DNA from: Bacillus mycoides
Lineage (GTDB): Bacteria; Bacillota; Bacilli; Bacillales; Bacillaceae_G
Reading direction: 5' to 3'
Assembly (NCBI RefSeq): GCF_001757995.1
Contig: NZ_LXLV01000020.1
Location: 1-64,000, forward strand
DNA length: 64,000 nt
The position numbers were made by a program, and so were the translations under genes. The notes beneath the pieces are model-generated. The model searched no databases, was not told the DNA's origin, and saw only the letters and a list, made by a program, of their open reading frames with translations. Of this stretch, positions 57,708-64,000 are shown in pieces (within the stretch, counting starts at the first letter, position 1; each line of letters begins with the position of its first letter).

Positions 57708-58064
57708 ATGAAACAATTTCTAGCGTTTATCGCGGCCGGTATTTTGGCTTTAATTGCTCTTGGTAGTCTTGCTGGTATTGTAGGATTCGCCATTGGAGCA
57801 GGAGTTGTGTACTGGAGCTATAAATCATTTGTGCGAGCTAAATCATTCTTTGGAAAGTTAGCTTGGGGTATTGTTGGTTTAATCGGTTTGTCCATTGCAC
57901 TTTCTCATTCCCCAGCATTAATCGGTATCGCAGCATTAGTAGTTTTATACTACGGTTACCGTGAGTGGAAAAAAGAAAAAAATGTAGTTGTTGATGCTGC
58001 TCCAGAAAGTTCTAAACCATATAGCAACTTTGAAGATGAGTGGAACAAGTTAATGAAAAACTAA
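57708..58064 (+). CDS. liaI: LiaI-like small membrane protein
   Basis: A 118-residue membrane protein with about four short hydrophobic stretches and a charged C-terminus ending FEDEWNKLMKN. First gene of the operon before the PspA homolog, the place of LiaI, which anchors LiaH at the membrane under envelope stress. GGGAGGC ribosome site. Confidence 0.75.
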   Translation: MKQFLAFIAAGILALIALGSLAGIVGFAIGAGVVYWSYKSFVRAKSFFGKLAWGIVGLIGLSIALSHSPALIGIAALVVLYYGYREWKKEKNVVVDAAPESSKPYSNFEDEWNKLMKN

Positions 58065-58108
58065 TATAAAACAAATCAAATTATAAAGTAGAAGAGAGGA
58101 AGATTATA

Positions 58109-58771
58109 ATGAAACAATCTTTATTCGGACGTGTACGCGATGCAATTTTAGCTGATTTTCATAATGTGTTAGATGAGAAAGAAAGAAAAAATCCAATTGC
58201 TATGTTAAACCAATATTTACGCGATAGTGAGCGTGAAATAACAAAAATTGAGAAGTTAATTCAGCGTCATAAAACACTAAAATCTAACTTTGCTCGTGAG
58301 CTTGAGCAAGCACGTTATTTCGTTAATAAAAGATCAAAGCAAGCTATCATCGCACAAGAAGCAGGAGAATTACAATTGCATGAACGCGCATTAGAAGAAG
58401 TAGCGTATTATGAAGGGCAAGTAACTCGCTTAGAAGAAATGTATGCTGGCGTTGTAGAGCAAATTGATGAGTTAGAGCGTCGTCTTTCAGAAATGAAAAA
58501 TAAATTAAAAGAAATGAACGCAAAGCGTATGGAATTAATGGCACGTGAAAATATGGCGCATGCAAACCGCCGTATGAATACTGCTATTCATAAAATGGAT
58601 GAAAATAATCCGTTCTTACGATTCGAAGAAATTGAAGATCACATTCGTGACATAGAGCTGCGTATAAATGAAGAGCATGAGCGTGATACATTTGATATGA
58701 AAATTGCAAAACTAGAGCGTGAAATGAAAGAGAAAAATGAAGTATCGTTAACGAAAGAAGTAACAAAATAA
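58109..58771 (+). CDS. liaH: LiaH, PspA/IM30-family envelope stress protein
   Basis: A 220-residue almost fully helical coiled-coil protein opening LFGRVRDAILADFHNVLDEK. PspA/LiaH proteins form large rings or rods that bind and protect stressed membranes, for example under bacitracin or daptomycin. AGAGAGGAAG ribosome site. Confidence 0.93.
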   Translation: MKQSLFGRVRDAILADFHNVLDEKERKNPIAMLNQYLRDSEREITKIEKLIQRHKTLKSNFARELEQARYFVNKRSKQAIIAQEAGELQLHERALEEVAYYEGQVTRLEEMYAGVVEQIDELERRLSEMKNKLKEMNAKRMELMARENMAHANRRMNTAIHKMDENNPFLRFEEIEDHIRDIELRINEEHERDTFDMKIAKLEREMKEKNEVSLTKEVTK

Positions 58772-58809
58772 TTGTAGTATATAATAAAACAGGCTTATGA
58801 TATAGTGAT

Positions 58810-58846
58810 AGAAGAAAAGGTGTTGGAAAGCAATGCCTTTTCTTCT
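58810..58846 (+). terminator. Hairpin between liaH and liaF
   Basis: AGAAGAAAAGGTGTTG (58810-58825) pairs with CAATGCCTTTTCTTCT (58831-58846), 16 bp with G-U and one A-C mismatch, without a long U tract. It probably keeps liaFSR expression below liaIH or marks an mRNA end. Confidence 0.6.
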
Positions 58847-58878
58847 ATGTATATGTGACAAGGAGGGGGGGAGCTGAA

Positions 58879-59619
58879 ATGAAGAAGCAATTTTCAAAAA
58901 CACAATTAATGGGGATGCTCCTCATCATATTTGGATTCGGTCTTTTTCTTGATATGATACTTGGACATTTTGAACCAGGTGGTCTAATTTTTGCATTTAT
59001 TATGATTATGTTTGGAAGACATTATCGAAAGAAGAACCGTTATGTAAGAGGGAATGTATTTTTATTTGTCGGTGGTATTGTATTCTTATTCTTCTTATTT
59101 TCATCAGCAGCATTCGTACTTGTTGTGTTTGCTTGTTTAGCTTTAATTGGTTATCAACTTATCCAACAAGGACATCAGCAAAAAGCAATGAAAGTTGAAA
59201 TTAAAGAAAAGGGATATATAGATGAAGAAAAACAAATATATCGTACAGAACCGTATATAAAAAATATGTTTGTAGGTAATGTACGAATGATGGATCATAT
59301 TTATGAAATAGAGGATATTAACGTCCAATATGGTGCTTGTGACGTCGAGATTGATTTAACAACTGCTATGATTCCAGAGGGAGAAACGGTAATTGTTATT
59401 CGGGGAGTCATTGGTAATATTCGTTTATATGTACCATATGATATTGAATTGTCTTTAAATCATTCTGTTATTGTTGGGCGCGTGCTCCTGCCAGGACACG
59501 AAGAAACTGGATTTAACCGTAATGTTACGTTTAGAACAGAACAGTATAAAGAAGCCCCTCGTCGTATTAAAATTATTTCTTCGCTTGTCGTAGGCGATAC
59601 GGAAGTGAGGAAAGTATAA
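58879..59619 (+). CDS. liaF: LiaF, inhibitor of the LiaRS system
   Basis: A 246-residue protein with three to four N-terminal membrane segments (about 8-100) and a C-terminal beta-rich cell-wall-active antibiotics response domain (RTEPYIKNMFVGNVRMMDHI, then GACDVEIDLTTAMIPEGET). It holds LiaS inactive. ATG at 58879 follows AAGGAGGGGGG. Its stop overlaps liaS by one base. Confidence 0.93.
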   Translation: MKKQFSKTQLMGMLLIIFGFGLFLDMILGHFEPGGLIFAFIMIMFGRHYRKKNRYVRGNVFLFVGGIVFLFFLFSSAAFVLVVFACLALIGYQLIQQGHQQKAMKVEIKEKGYIDEEKQIYRTEPYIKNMFVGNVRMMDHIYEIEDINVQYGACDVEIDLTTAMIPEGETVIVIRGVIGNIRLYVPYDIELSLNHSVIVGRVLLPGHEETGFNRNVTFRTEQYKEAPRRIKIISSLVVGDTEVRKV

Positions 59620-60674
59620 TGAAAAAACAAAGGAATATTTCGTGGATGTATATTCGTTACTCTATGTTGTCCTCTGTGAGTATCGCACTTATTTGTACAA
59701 TTGTATATGTATGGAAAAGCGAGCAACAAGTTTATGATTTACTATGGAAAGAATCCATTGCTTCTGTTCCAATTGGCTTGTTTATTATGAGTACGAGTCT
59801 TCTTATCGGAGGAATTGTAGGATATGCAATCGGTTATTATATAGAGCAGCGTATACAAGGGTTAAATACTTTTCTATTTGAAGTAGAGCGAGGGAATTTT
59901 CCAAGTGATGTTTCATTTACTGCGGACGATGAATTTCATGAAGTGGAACGAAAAGTAATTGGTCTTGCTCGTCGCTTAGAAGAGCAAGCTGGGCTATTTC
60001 AAAAAGTAACGAATGAACGAGCCCATTGGAATGAAGAGATGAGACAAGAAGCGATTTCTCAAGAAAGGCATCGATTAGCGAGAGAGCTGCATGATTCTGT
60101 AAGTCAGCAGCTTTTTGCAATGTCGATGATGATGTCAGCCATTAATGAACAAGTAGCTAAAATTCCAGACACGACGAAAAAACAGTTGCAGCTTGTTGAG
60201 AATATGGTTGTAAATGCACAATCAGAAATGAGAGCATTGCTCCTTCATTTACGCCCAGTGCAGTTAGAAGGTAAGAAACTAACAGAGGGTATAGAAGAAT
60301 TATTAACAGAACTGTCTAGAAAGCAACATATGAAAATTGAATGGTTAATTGAACCGATTCAATTAAAAAAAGGTGTAGAGGATCATTTATTCCGTATTGT
60401 ACAAGAGGCGCTGTCTAATACTTTACGGCATGCGAAGGCAAAGAAAACCGAAGTACGCCTTCGTAAAATTGATCAATATGCGATTTTGAAAATTATTGAT
60501 GACGGTGTTGGGTTTAAAGTTGGGGTTAATAAGGCTGGTTCATACGGTTTAAGGTCAATGCAAGAGCGAGTTCATGAAATTGGTGGTACATTAAAAGTTC
60601 TTAGTTTTCCGAATAAAGGTACGCAAATAGAAGTGAAAGTACCTATTATGATTGAGAGAGGGGGAGAATCATGA
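59619..60674 (+). CDS. liaS: LiaS, sensor histidine kinase (NarL-type)
   Basis: A 351-residue kinase. Two membrane helices (about 12-32 and 46-70), HAMP-like region, HisKA_3 with the phospho-His in [20 protein letters not shown], and HATPase with [12 protein letters not shown]. It is an intramembrane-sensing kinase controlled by LiaF. Overlaps liaR by 4 bases. Confidence 0.95.
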   Translation: MKKQRNISWMYIRYSMLSSVSIALICTIVYVWKSEQQVYDLLWKESIASVPIGLFIMSTSLLIGGIVGYAIGYYIEQRIQGLNTFLFEVERGNFPSDVSFTADDEFHEVERKVIGLARRLEEQAGLFQKVTNERAHWNEEMRQEAISQERHRLARELHDSVSQQLFAMSMMMSAINEQVAKIPDTTKKQLQLVENMVVNAQSEMRALLLHLRPVQLEGKKLTEGIEELLTELSRKQHMKIEWLIEPIQLKKGVEDHLFRIVQEALSNTLRHAKAKKTEVRLRKIDQYAILKIIDDGVGFKVGVNKAGSYGLRSMQERVHEIGGTLKVLSFPNKGTQIEVKVPIMIERGGES

Positions 60675-61303
60675 TAAAAGTATTACTAGTTGATGATCAT
60701 GAAATGGTTCGAATGGGTGTATCAGCATATTTATCAACGCAGCCAGATATTGAAGTAGTTGGAGAAGCTGAAAATGGAAGAAAAGGTTCAGAGTTAGCTT
60801 TGCAATTAAGACCGGATATTATTTTAATGGACCTTGTTATGGATGAGATGGACGGGGTTGAAGCGACACGTGCTATTATTCAAGAATGGCCAGAAGCGAA
60901 AATTGTAGTTGTAACGAGCTTTTTAGATGATGAAAAGTTATATCCTGTTATTGAGGCGGGAGCGACAAGTTATTTATTAAAAACATCAAGAGCGAGTGAT
61001 ATTGCAGACGCTGTAAGAGCTACTTATGATGGGGAAACGGTATTAGAGCCGAAAGTTACTGGCAAAATGATGTCTCGTATGCGTCAGAAGAAAGAACAGC
61101 CTTTGCATGAGGAGTTAACAGAAAGAGAGTCTGAAATTTTGTTATTAATTGCAGAGGGGAAAAGTAATCAAGAGATTGCAGATGAGTTGTTTATTGCCCT
61201 TAAAACAGTAAAGACACATGTGAGTAATATATTAAATAAGCTAAATGTAAGTGACCGGACACAGGCGGTTATTTATGCGTTTAGACATCAATTGACGAAA
61301 TAA
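60671..61303 (+). CDS. liaR: LiaR, response regulator (NarL/FixJ type)
   Basis: A 210-residue regulator. Receiver acidic pair in LLVDDHEM and phospho-Asp in [14 protein letters not shown], conserved Thr/Lys (VVVTSF, LLKTS), and a LuxR-type [23 protein letters not shown]. It activates the lia promoter upstream. Confidence 0.96.
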   Translation: MIKVLLVDDHEMVRMGVSAYLSTQPDIEVVGEAENGRKGSELALQLRPDIILMDLVMDEMDGVEATRAIIQEWPEAKIVVVTSFLDDEKLYPVIEAGATSYLLKTSRASDIADAVRATYDGETVLEPKVTGKMMSRMRQKKEQPLHEELTERESEILLLIAEGKSNQEIADELFIALKTVKTHVSNILNKLNVSDRTQAVIYAFRHQLTK

Positions 61304-61308
61304 GAAGG

Positions 61309-61342
61309 AAGCTTTGACTATATATGGTCAAAGCTTTTTGTT
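61309..61342 (+). terminator. Terminator of the lia operon
   Basis: AAGCTTTGAC (61309-61318) pairs with GTCAAAGCTT (61327-61336), followed by TTTGTTG. Confidence 0.85.
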
Positions 61343-61369
61343 GACGGTTATTTATGTAAGCGTTATCAT
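61341..61369 (+). promoter_or_regulatory. Promoter overlapped by a cre site (CcpA)
   Basis: TTGACG (61341-61346) and TATCAT (61364-61369) are 17 bases apart. TGTAAGCGTTATCA (61355-61368) fits the cre consensus at every position and covers the -10, so CcpA should repress when glucose is present. Confidence 0.75.
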
Positions 61370-61406
61370 TAAGGTGTTAACAGTACATACAAAGGGGAGA
61401 GAGTGT

Positions 61407-61670
61407 ATGTTAGTTCAAACGATATTTGGAATGGATGAAACGAAAAAATTAGGTAACTATGTGAATGCGTTGCAAGCACTTTGTGAACAATATGATATTG
61501 AAACAGATCGTATTGCAATTATTGAGGCAACAGAAGAATATTATTTATTTCTAGTGAAGCAAGAAGATTGCTATGATGTTGTAAAAGTAGAAACAGTGGA
61601 TACGAATATTGATTACTATACGAAAGCCTATAAAGTAAGTAGCTTTAATCATACTTCTTATCAAATGTAA
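61407..61670 (+). CDS. Small protein, 87 residues, unknown, probably catabolite-repressed
   Basis: Begins MLVQTIFGMDETKKLGNYVN and ends SSFNHTSYQM; acidic, Tyr-rich, no membrane segment. ATG at 61407 follows AAAGGGGAGAGAG. The cre-covered promoter just upstream suggests use on poor carbon sources. Family not recognised. Confidence 0.7.
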   Translation: MLVQTIFGMDETKKLGNYVNALQALCEQYDIETDRIAIIEATEEYYLFLVKQEDCYDVVKVETVDTNIDYYTKAYKVSSFNHTSYQM

Positions 61671-61697
61671 AAAACTCCCGAAATGGGAGTTTTTTTA
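61668..61697. terminator. Bidirectional terminator
   Basis: AAAAAACTCCC pairs with GGGAGTTTTTT (about 61669-61696) around GAAAT, ending both the 87-residue gene and brnQ. Confidence 0.85.
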
Positions 61698-63050
61698 TGA
61701 TACTTTCGATTCAGGTGAATGATCCGTTAATGGTACTGCTTTTGCACCACTTAATTTTGCGATAGCAAAACCGATAATAGCCCCAACTAATGCTGGTACT
61801 AACCAGCCGATTCCTTCATTATATAATGGAATAAACTCGAAATAAGATGTGATAGATGAAACAGGAATATTCCCTTGTTTTAATCCATCAAATACGCTCA
61901 CAACTGCAGATCCAATTAACGCACCTACATAAACAGAACGATATCCACCGAAATATTTATGGAGTAATGATAGTAATACGAGTACAATCGCAATTGGATA
62001 TACAACAAGTAAAATAGGAACAGAGATTGCGATAATTTTTGTTAAACCTAAGTTGGCAACTAATAATCCTAATGTGCAAATGACACTTGCTAACATTTTG
62101 TATGAAAATTTCGTTAATAATGTTGAGAAGTATTGACTGCATGCAGATACAAGTCCAATACATGTTGTTAAGCAAGCGAGTGTAACGATAAGAGATAATA
62201 GAATTAGACCATATGGACCAAGTAATTGTTGTACGATAACGGTAAGTAGCTGTCCGCCATTTGTTGCGTATCCGAGAGAAACACTAGTTGTACCGAGCCA
62301 GCCAAGTGCACCATATACAAGTACGAGACCAGTAGCGGCAATAAGTCCTGCCTTTGCTGTTGCGATGGCAATTGATTTACGGTCATTCACACCTTTTGAG
62401 CGAATTGCATTTACAACGATAATTCCAAATGCAAGTGCTGAAATGGTATCCATCGTTAAGTATCCTTCCATAAAACCTTTGAAAATTGGAGAAATTTGAT
62501 ACTCTTGCATTGCTGGTCCGGATTGTCCGAGGGGTGTAAATACACCCTTAACGAATAATGAGAAAATAGAGAGTAATAAAATAGGTGTTAATATACTTCC
62601 GATACGATCGACGAGTTTAGAAGGATTTAAACTAAGCCAAAATACGATAGCAAAGAAGATGACTGTGTATAAAAATAGCGTTAGGCTGCTAGAGCGAATA
62701 GTTTCTGGTAAGAAAGAACTAACTCCCATTTCATAAGCGACATTAGCAACACGTGGGATGCCCATAGATGGACCGATTGCAATGTATACAACTACCGTAA
62801 AGAATATTCCGAATAATGGGTGAACATGACTTGCAAGTTGTTGCATTCCATTTCCTGATAGAGAAATGGCGATAACAGTAAGTAGCGGTAAGCCGACTCC
62901 TGTTAGTAAAAAACCAATCATTGCTGGCCAAAAGTTTTCACCAGCATTTTGTCCAAGCATTGGAGGGAAAATTAAATTGCCTGCTCCAAAAAATAAAGAA
63001 AATAGCATAAGACCTGTGAAAAAAACATGTTTTTTTGATACAGTGTTCAT
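61695..63050 (-). CDS. brnQ: BrnQ, branched-chain amino acid:cation symporter
   Basis: A 451-residue LIVCS-family carrier with about 12 helices, opening VFFTGLMLFSLFFGAGNLIF, the family signature. It imports Ile, Leu and Val with Na+. ATG at 63050 follows AAAAAAGGAG; a longer frame extends into the T-box and is spurious. Under an Ile-type T-box. Confidence 0.94.
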   Translation of the reverse strand: MNTVSKKHVFFTGLMLFSLFFGAGNLIFPPMLGQNAGENFWPAMIGFLLTGVGLPLLTVIAISLSGNGMQQLASHVHPLFGIFFTVVVYIAIGPSMGIPRVANVAYEMGVSSFLPETIRSSSLTLFLYTVIFFAIVFWLSLNPSKLVDRIGSILTPILLLSIFSLFVKGVFTPLGQSGPAMQEYQISPIFKGFMEGYLTMDTISALAFGIIVVNAIRSKGVNDRKSIAIATAKAGLIAATGLVLVYGALGWLGTTSVSLGYATNGGQLLTVIVQQLLGPYGLILLSLIVTLACLTTCIGLVSACSQYFSTLLTKFSYKMLASVICTLGLLVANLGLTKIIAISVPILLVVYPIAIVLVLLSLLHKYFGGYRSVYVGALIGSAVVSVFDGLKQGNIPVSSITSYFEFIPLYNEGIGWLVPALVGAIIGFAIAKLSGAKAVPLTDHSPESKVS

Positions 63051-63091
63051 TGTTTTTTTTCTCCTTTTTTGTAAATTCATTGTAAGAACAC

Positions 63092-63372
63092 AAAAAACTC
63101 GTCCCTTAAGAAAGGGACGAGTTATATTTACCCGCGATACCACCCTAATTTATACATGTAGAAATATATCTATATGTATACGGCTTTACAACGTACAACA
63201 TGATACGTGTTCCTTGTAACGGGGGACGACCGGTAAGAACTTACTTCAGCATTCGGTTCTACTTCTCGGAGATGATTTTCGGTTACGAACTGAGCATTGG
63301 CTTTCAGCAAAATACCAACTCTCTGGGGAACAGCTCTATAACATACTCGTTCTCGTCAATGAATTTTTATTC
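63092..63372 (-). promoter_or_regulatory. T-box riboswitch with probable Ile specifier, upstream of brnQ
   Basis: On the minus strand the T-box AATTAGGGTGGTATCGCGGG spans 63150-63131. Stem I has CCAGAGAGTTGGTATTTTGC. The specifier stretch GAAA-ATC-ATCTCC-GAG puts ATC (Ile) at 63276-63274, the same spacing to GAG as in the ilvB leader. The terminator AACTCGTCCCTT / AAGGGACGAGTT (63123-63096) is followed by TTTTG. Confidence 0.93.
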
Positions 63373-63387
63373 AAGTATTCTGACAAC

Positions 63388-63416
63388 ATTTTCACATGTT
63401 TTTTTTAGAAAGTCAA
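63388..63416 (-). promoter_or_regulatory. Probable promoter of the brnQ leader
   Basis: On the minus strand TTGACT (63416-63411) and GAAAAT (63393-63388) are 17 bases apart, a few bases upstream of the T-box. Confidence 0.5.
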
Positions 63417-63630
63417 CATATTTTTTGGGAAATACACTTTCCTGTAGAAATATAGCTGAGAATATAAGGGTTAATGCTATTTGTAAAAATGCTGTAAAAC
63501 ATTATAGAGAATTGTAAAGTTTATGGAGAAAATCGATATTTATAGGAGTAAGGAAGGAATTGTTTGAATTTACAGAGAATAATACAACAATCCACTTGCT
63601 GGAAAGAACAAACCAAAAGAGGTGACTGAA

Positions 63631-63840
63631 ATGCTTGCGATGGGAGTATTATTTGGCATTATTGCTATAATTGGTTTTATGTGGTTATATTATTCGCGTT
63701 CGTTTAAACAAGCAGAAGTTTTACTCTTTCAAAAAGGTAGTTTGTTGACAAATCAGTCTAGATATTTAGTATGTCCGAAGTGTGGAAGTGCACAGGCCAG
63801 GAGTGGAGGATATCAAGAGTGTTGCAAAATTAGATTATGA
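63631..63840 (+). CDS. Small membrane protein with a CPKCG zinc-ribbon start
   Basis: A 69-residue protein: an N-terminal helix LAMGVLFGIIAIIGFMWLYY, then VCPKCGSAQARSGGYQECCK. ATG at 63631 follows AAGAGGTGA; a GTG lies inside that site. A zinc ribbon would need a second C-x-x-C; only CC is left before the stop, so the C-terminus may be truncated by a frameshift. No function assigned. Confidence 0.55.
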   Translation: MLAMGVLFGIIAIIGFMWLYYSRSFKQAEVLLFQKGSLLTNQSRYLVCPKCGSAQARSGGYQECCKIRL

Positions 63841-63843
63841 AAG

Positions 63844-63878
63844 AAGGAAGCCTCACATTATTTTGTGAGGCTTCCTTC
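63844..63878. terminator. Bidirectional terminator
   Basis: AAGGAAGCCTCAC pairs with GTGAGGCTTCCTT (63844-63876), between convergent genes. Confidence 0.82.
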
Positions 63879-63879
63879 C

Positions 63880-64000
63880 TTACAATTTTTTCGCGCTCCA
63901 AATTGTCCAACGATCTCTTTCGATGATAGGAGAGACGTTTTGTAATGCCGTTTGGATATGATGTAGAAGTTGAGAAAGTTCATTATCTGTTAATTCATAT
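63880..64000 (-). CDS. C-terminal end of an unidentified protein (partial)
   Basis: The minus strand from the window edge reads YELTDNELSQLLHHIQTALQ then NVSPIIERDRWTIWSAKKL and a TAA stop at 63882-63880. It follows the terminator in convergent orientation. Too short to assign. Confidence 0.6.
   Translation of the reverse strand, partial: YELTDNELSQLLHHIQTALQNVSPIIERDRWTIWSAKKL

Overview
The window is chromosomal DNA of a low-GC, spore-forming Firmicute and almost certainly a member of the Bacillus cereus group. This rests on gene content and order (dlt operon, flavodoxin, uppP, ytfJ/gerW, ilv-leu, his, lysA, a sulfate-assimilation/siroheme operon, lia operon, brnQ), on strong AGGAGG-type ribosome sites with many TTG/GTG starts, and on interspersed bcr1-like repeats that are characteristic of that group. 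No database search was possible, so species is not assigned.

Layout. 1-119 is the right end of an IS3-family element. 157-4472 (minus) is the D-alanylation operon dltX-A-B-C-D. 4.8-14.5 kb holds an M20 amidohydrolase, a Fur-box-controlled flavodoxin unit, a bcr1-like repeat, an APH-like kinase, small proteins, a MATE pump, uppP, a thioredoxin-like protein, a YrvL-like protein and a MarR regulator. 14.5-15.6 kb is unusual: the C-terminal stump of a symporter gene followed by three tandem ~211-bp hairpin-rich repeats, then the potassium transporter ktrB. 17-19.1 kb has ytfJ, small genes and a free-standing candidate RNA. 19.5-28.6 kb is ilvE-[T-box]-ilvB-ilvN-ilvC-leuABCD. 28.6-36.4 kb is hisZGDBHAFIEJ, preceded by a short leader peptide with three consecutive His codons and a set of mutually exclusive hairpins, which reads as a translation-coupled attenuator. 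36.8-41.3 kb carries a 2-hydroxyacid dehydrogenase, pssA, an LtaS-type synthase and a DUF3888 protein. 41.3-43.1 kb is a lysine riboswitch plus lysA. 43.1-50.1 kb is a SAM riboswitch heading yezD-cysH-sat-cysC-sulfite reductase-DUF3906-sumT-sirB-sirC. 50.1-51.9 kb is a T-box with a probable Trp specifier driving an NSS-family transporter. 52-57.5 kb has an M23 peptidase, a glutamate/dicarboxylate symporter, a DUF402 protein and a SAM riboswitch driving an NhaC-family transporter (MetT type). 57.6-61.3 kb is the lia envelope-stress operon. The window ends with a catabolite-controlled small gene and brnQ under an Ile T-box.

Functional theme: the window is dominated by amino-acid supply (Ile/Leu/Val, His, Lys, Cys/Met, Trp) in which nearly every unit has its own RNA-based sensor: T-boxes (20.5, 50.3, 63.2 kb), SAM-I (43.2, 56.0 kb), lysine box (41.4 kb) and the his leader peptide. 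A second theme is the envelope: dlt, uppP, pssA, ltaS-like, M23 hydrolase and lia. The least explained items are the tandem structured repeats at 14.8-15.4 kb, the orphan transcript at 18.2-18.5 kb, the his leader, an unassigned terminator at 53.75 kb, and a decayed small ORF inside the Fur-controlled flavodoxin transcript.
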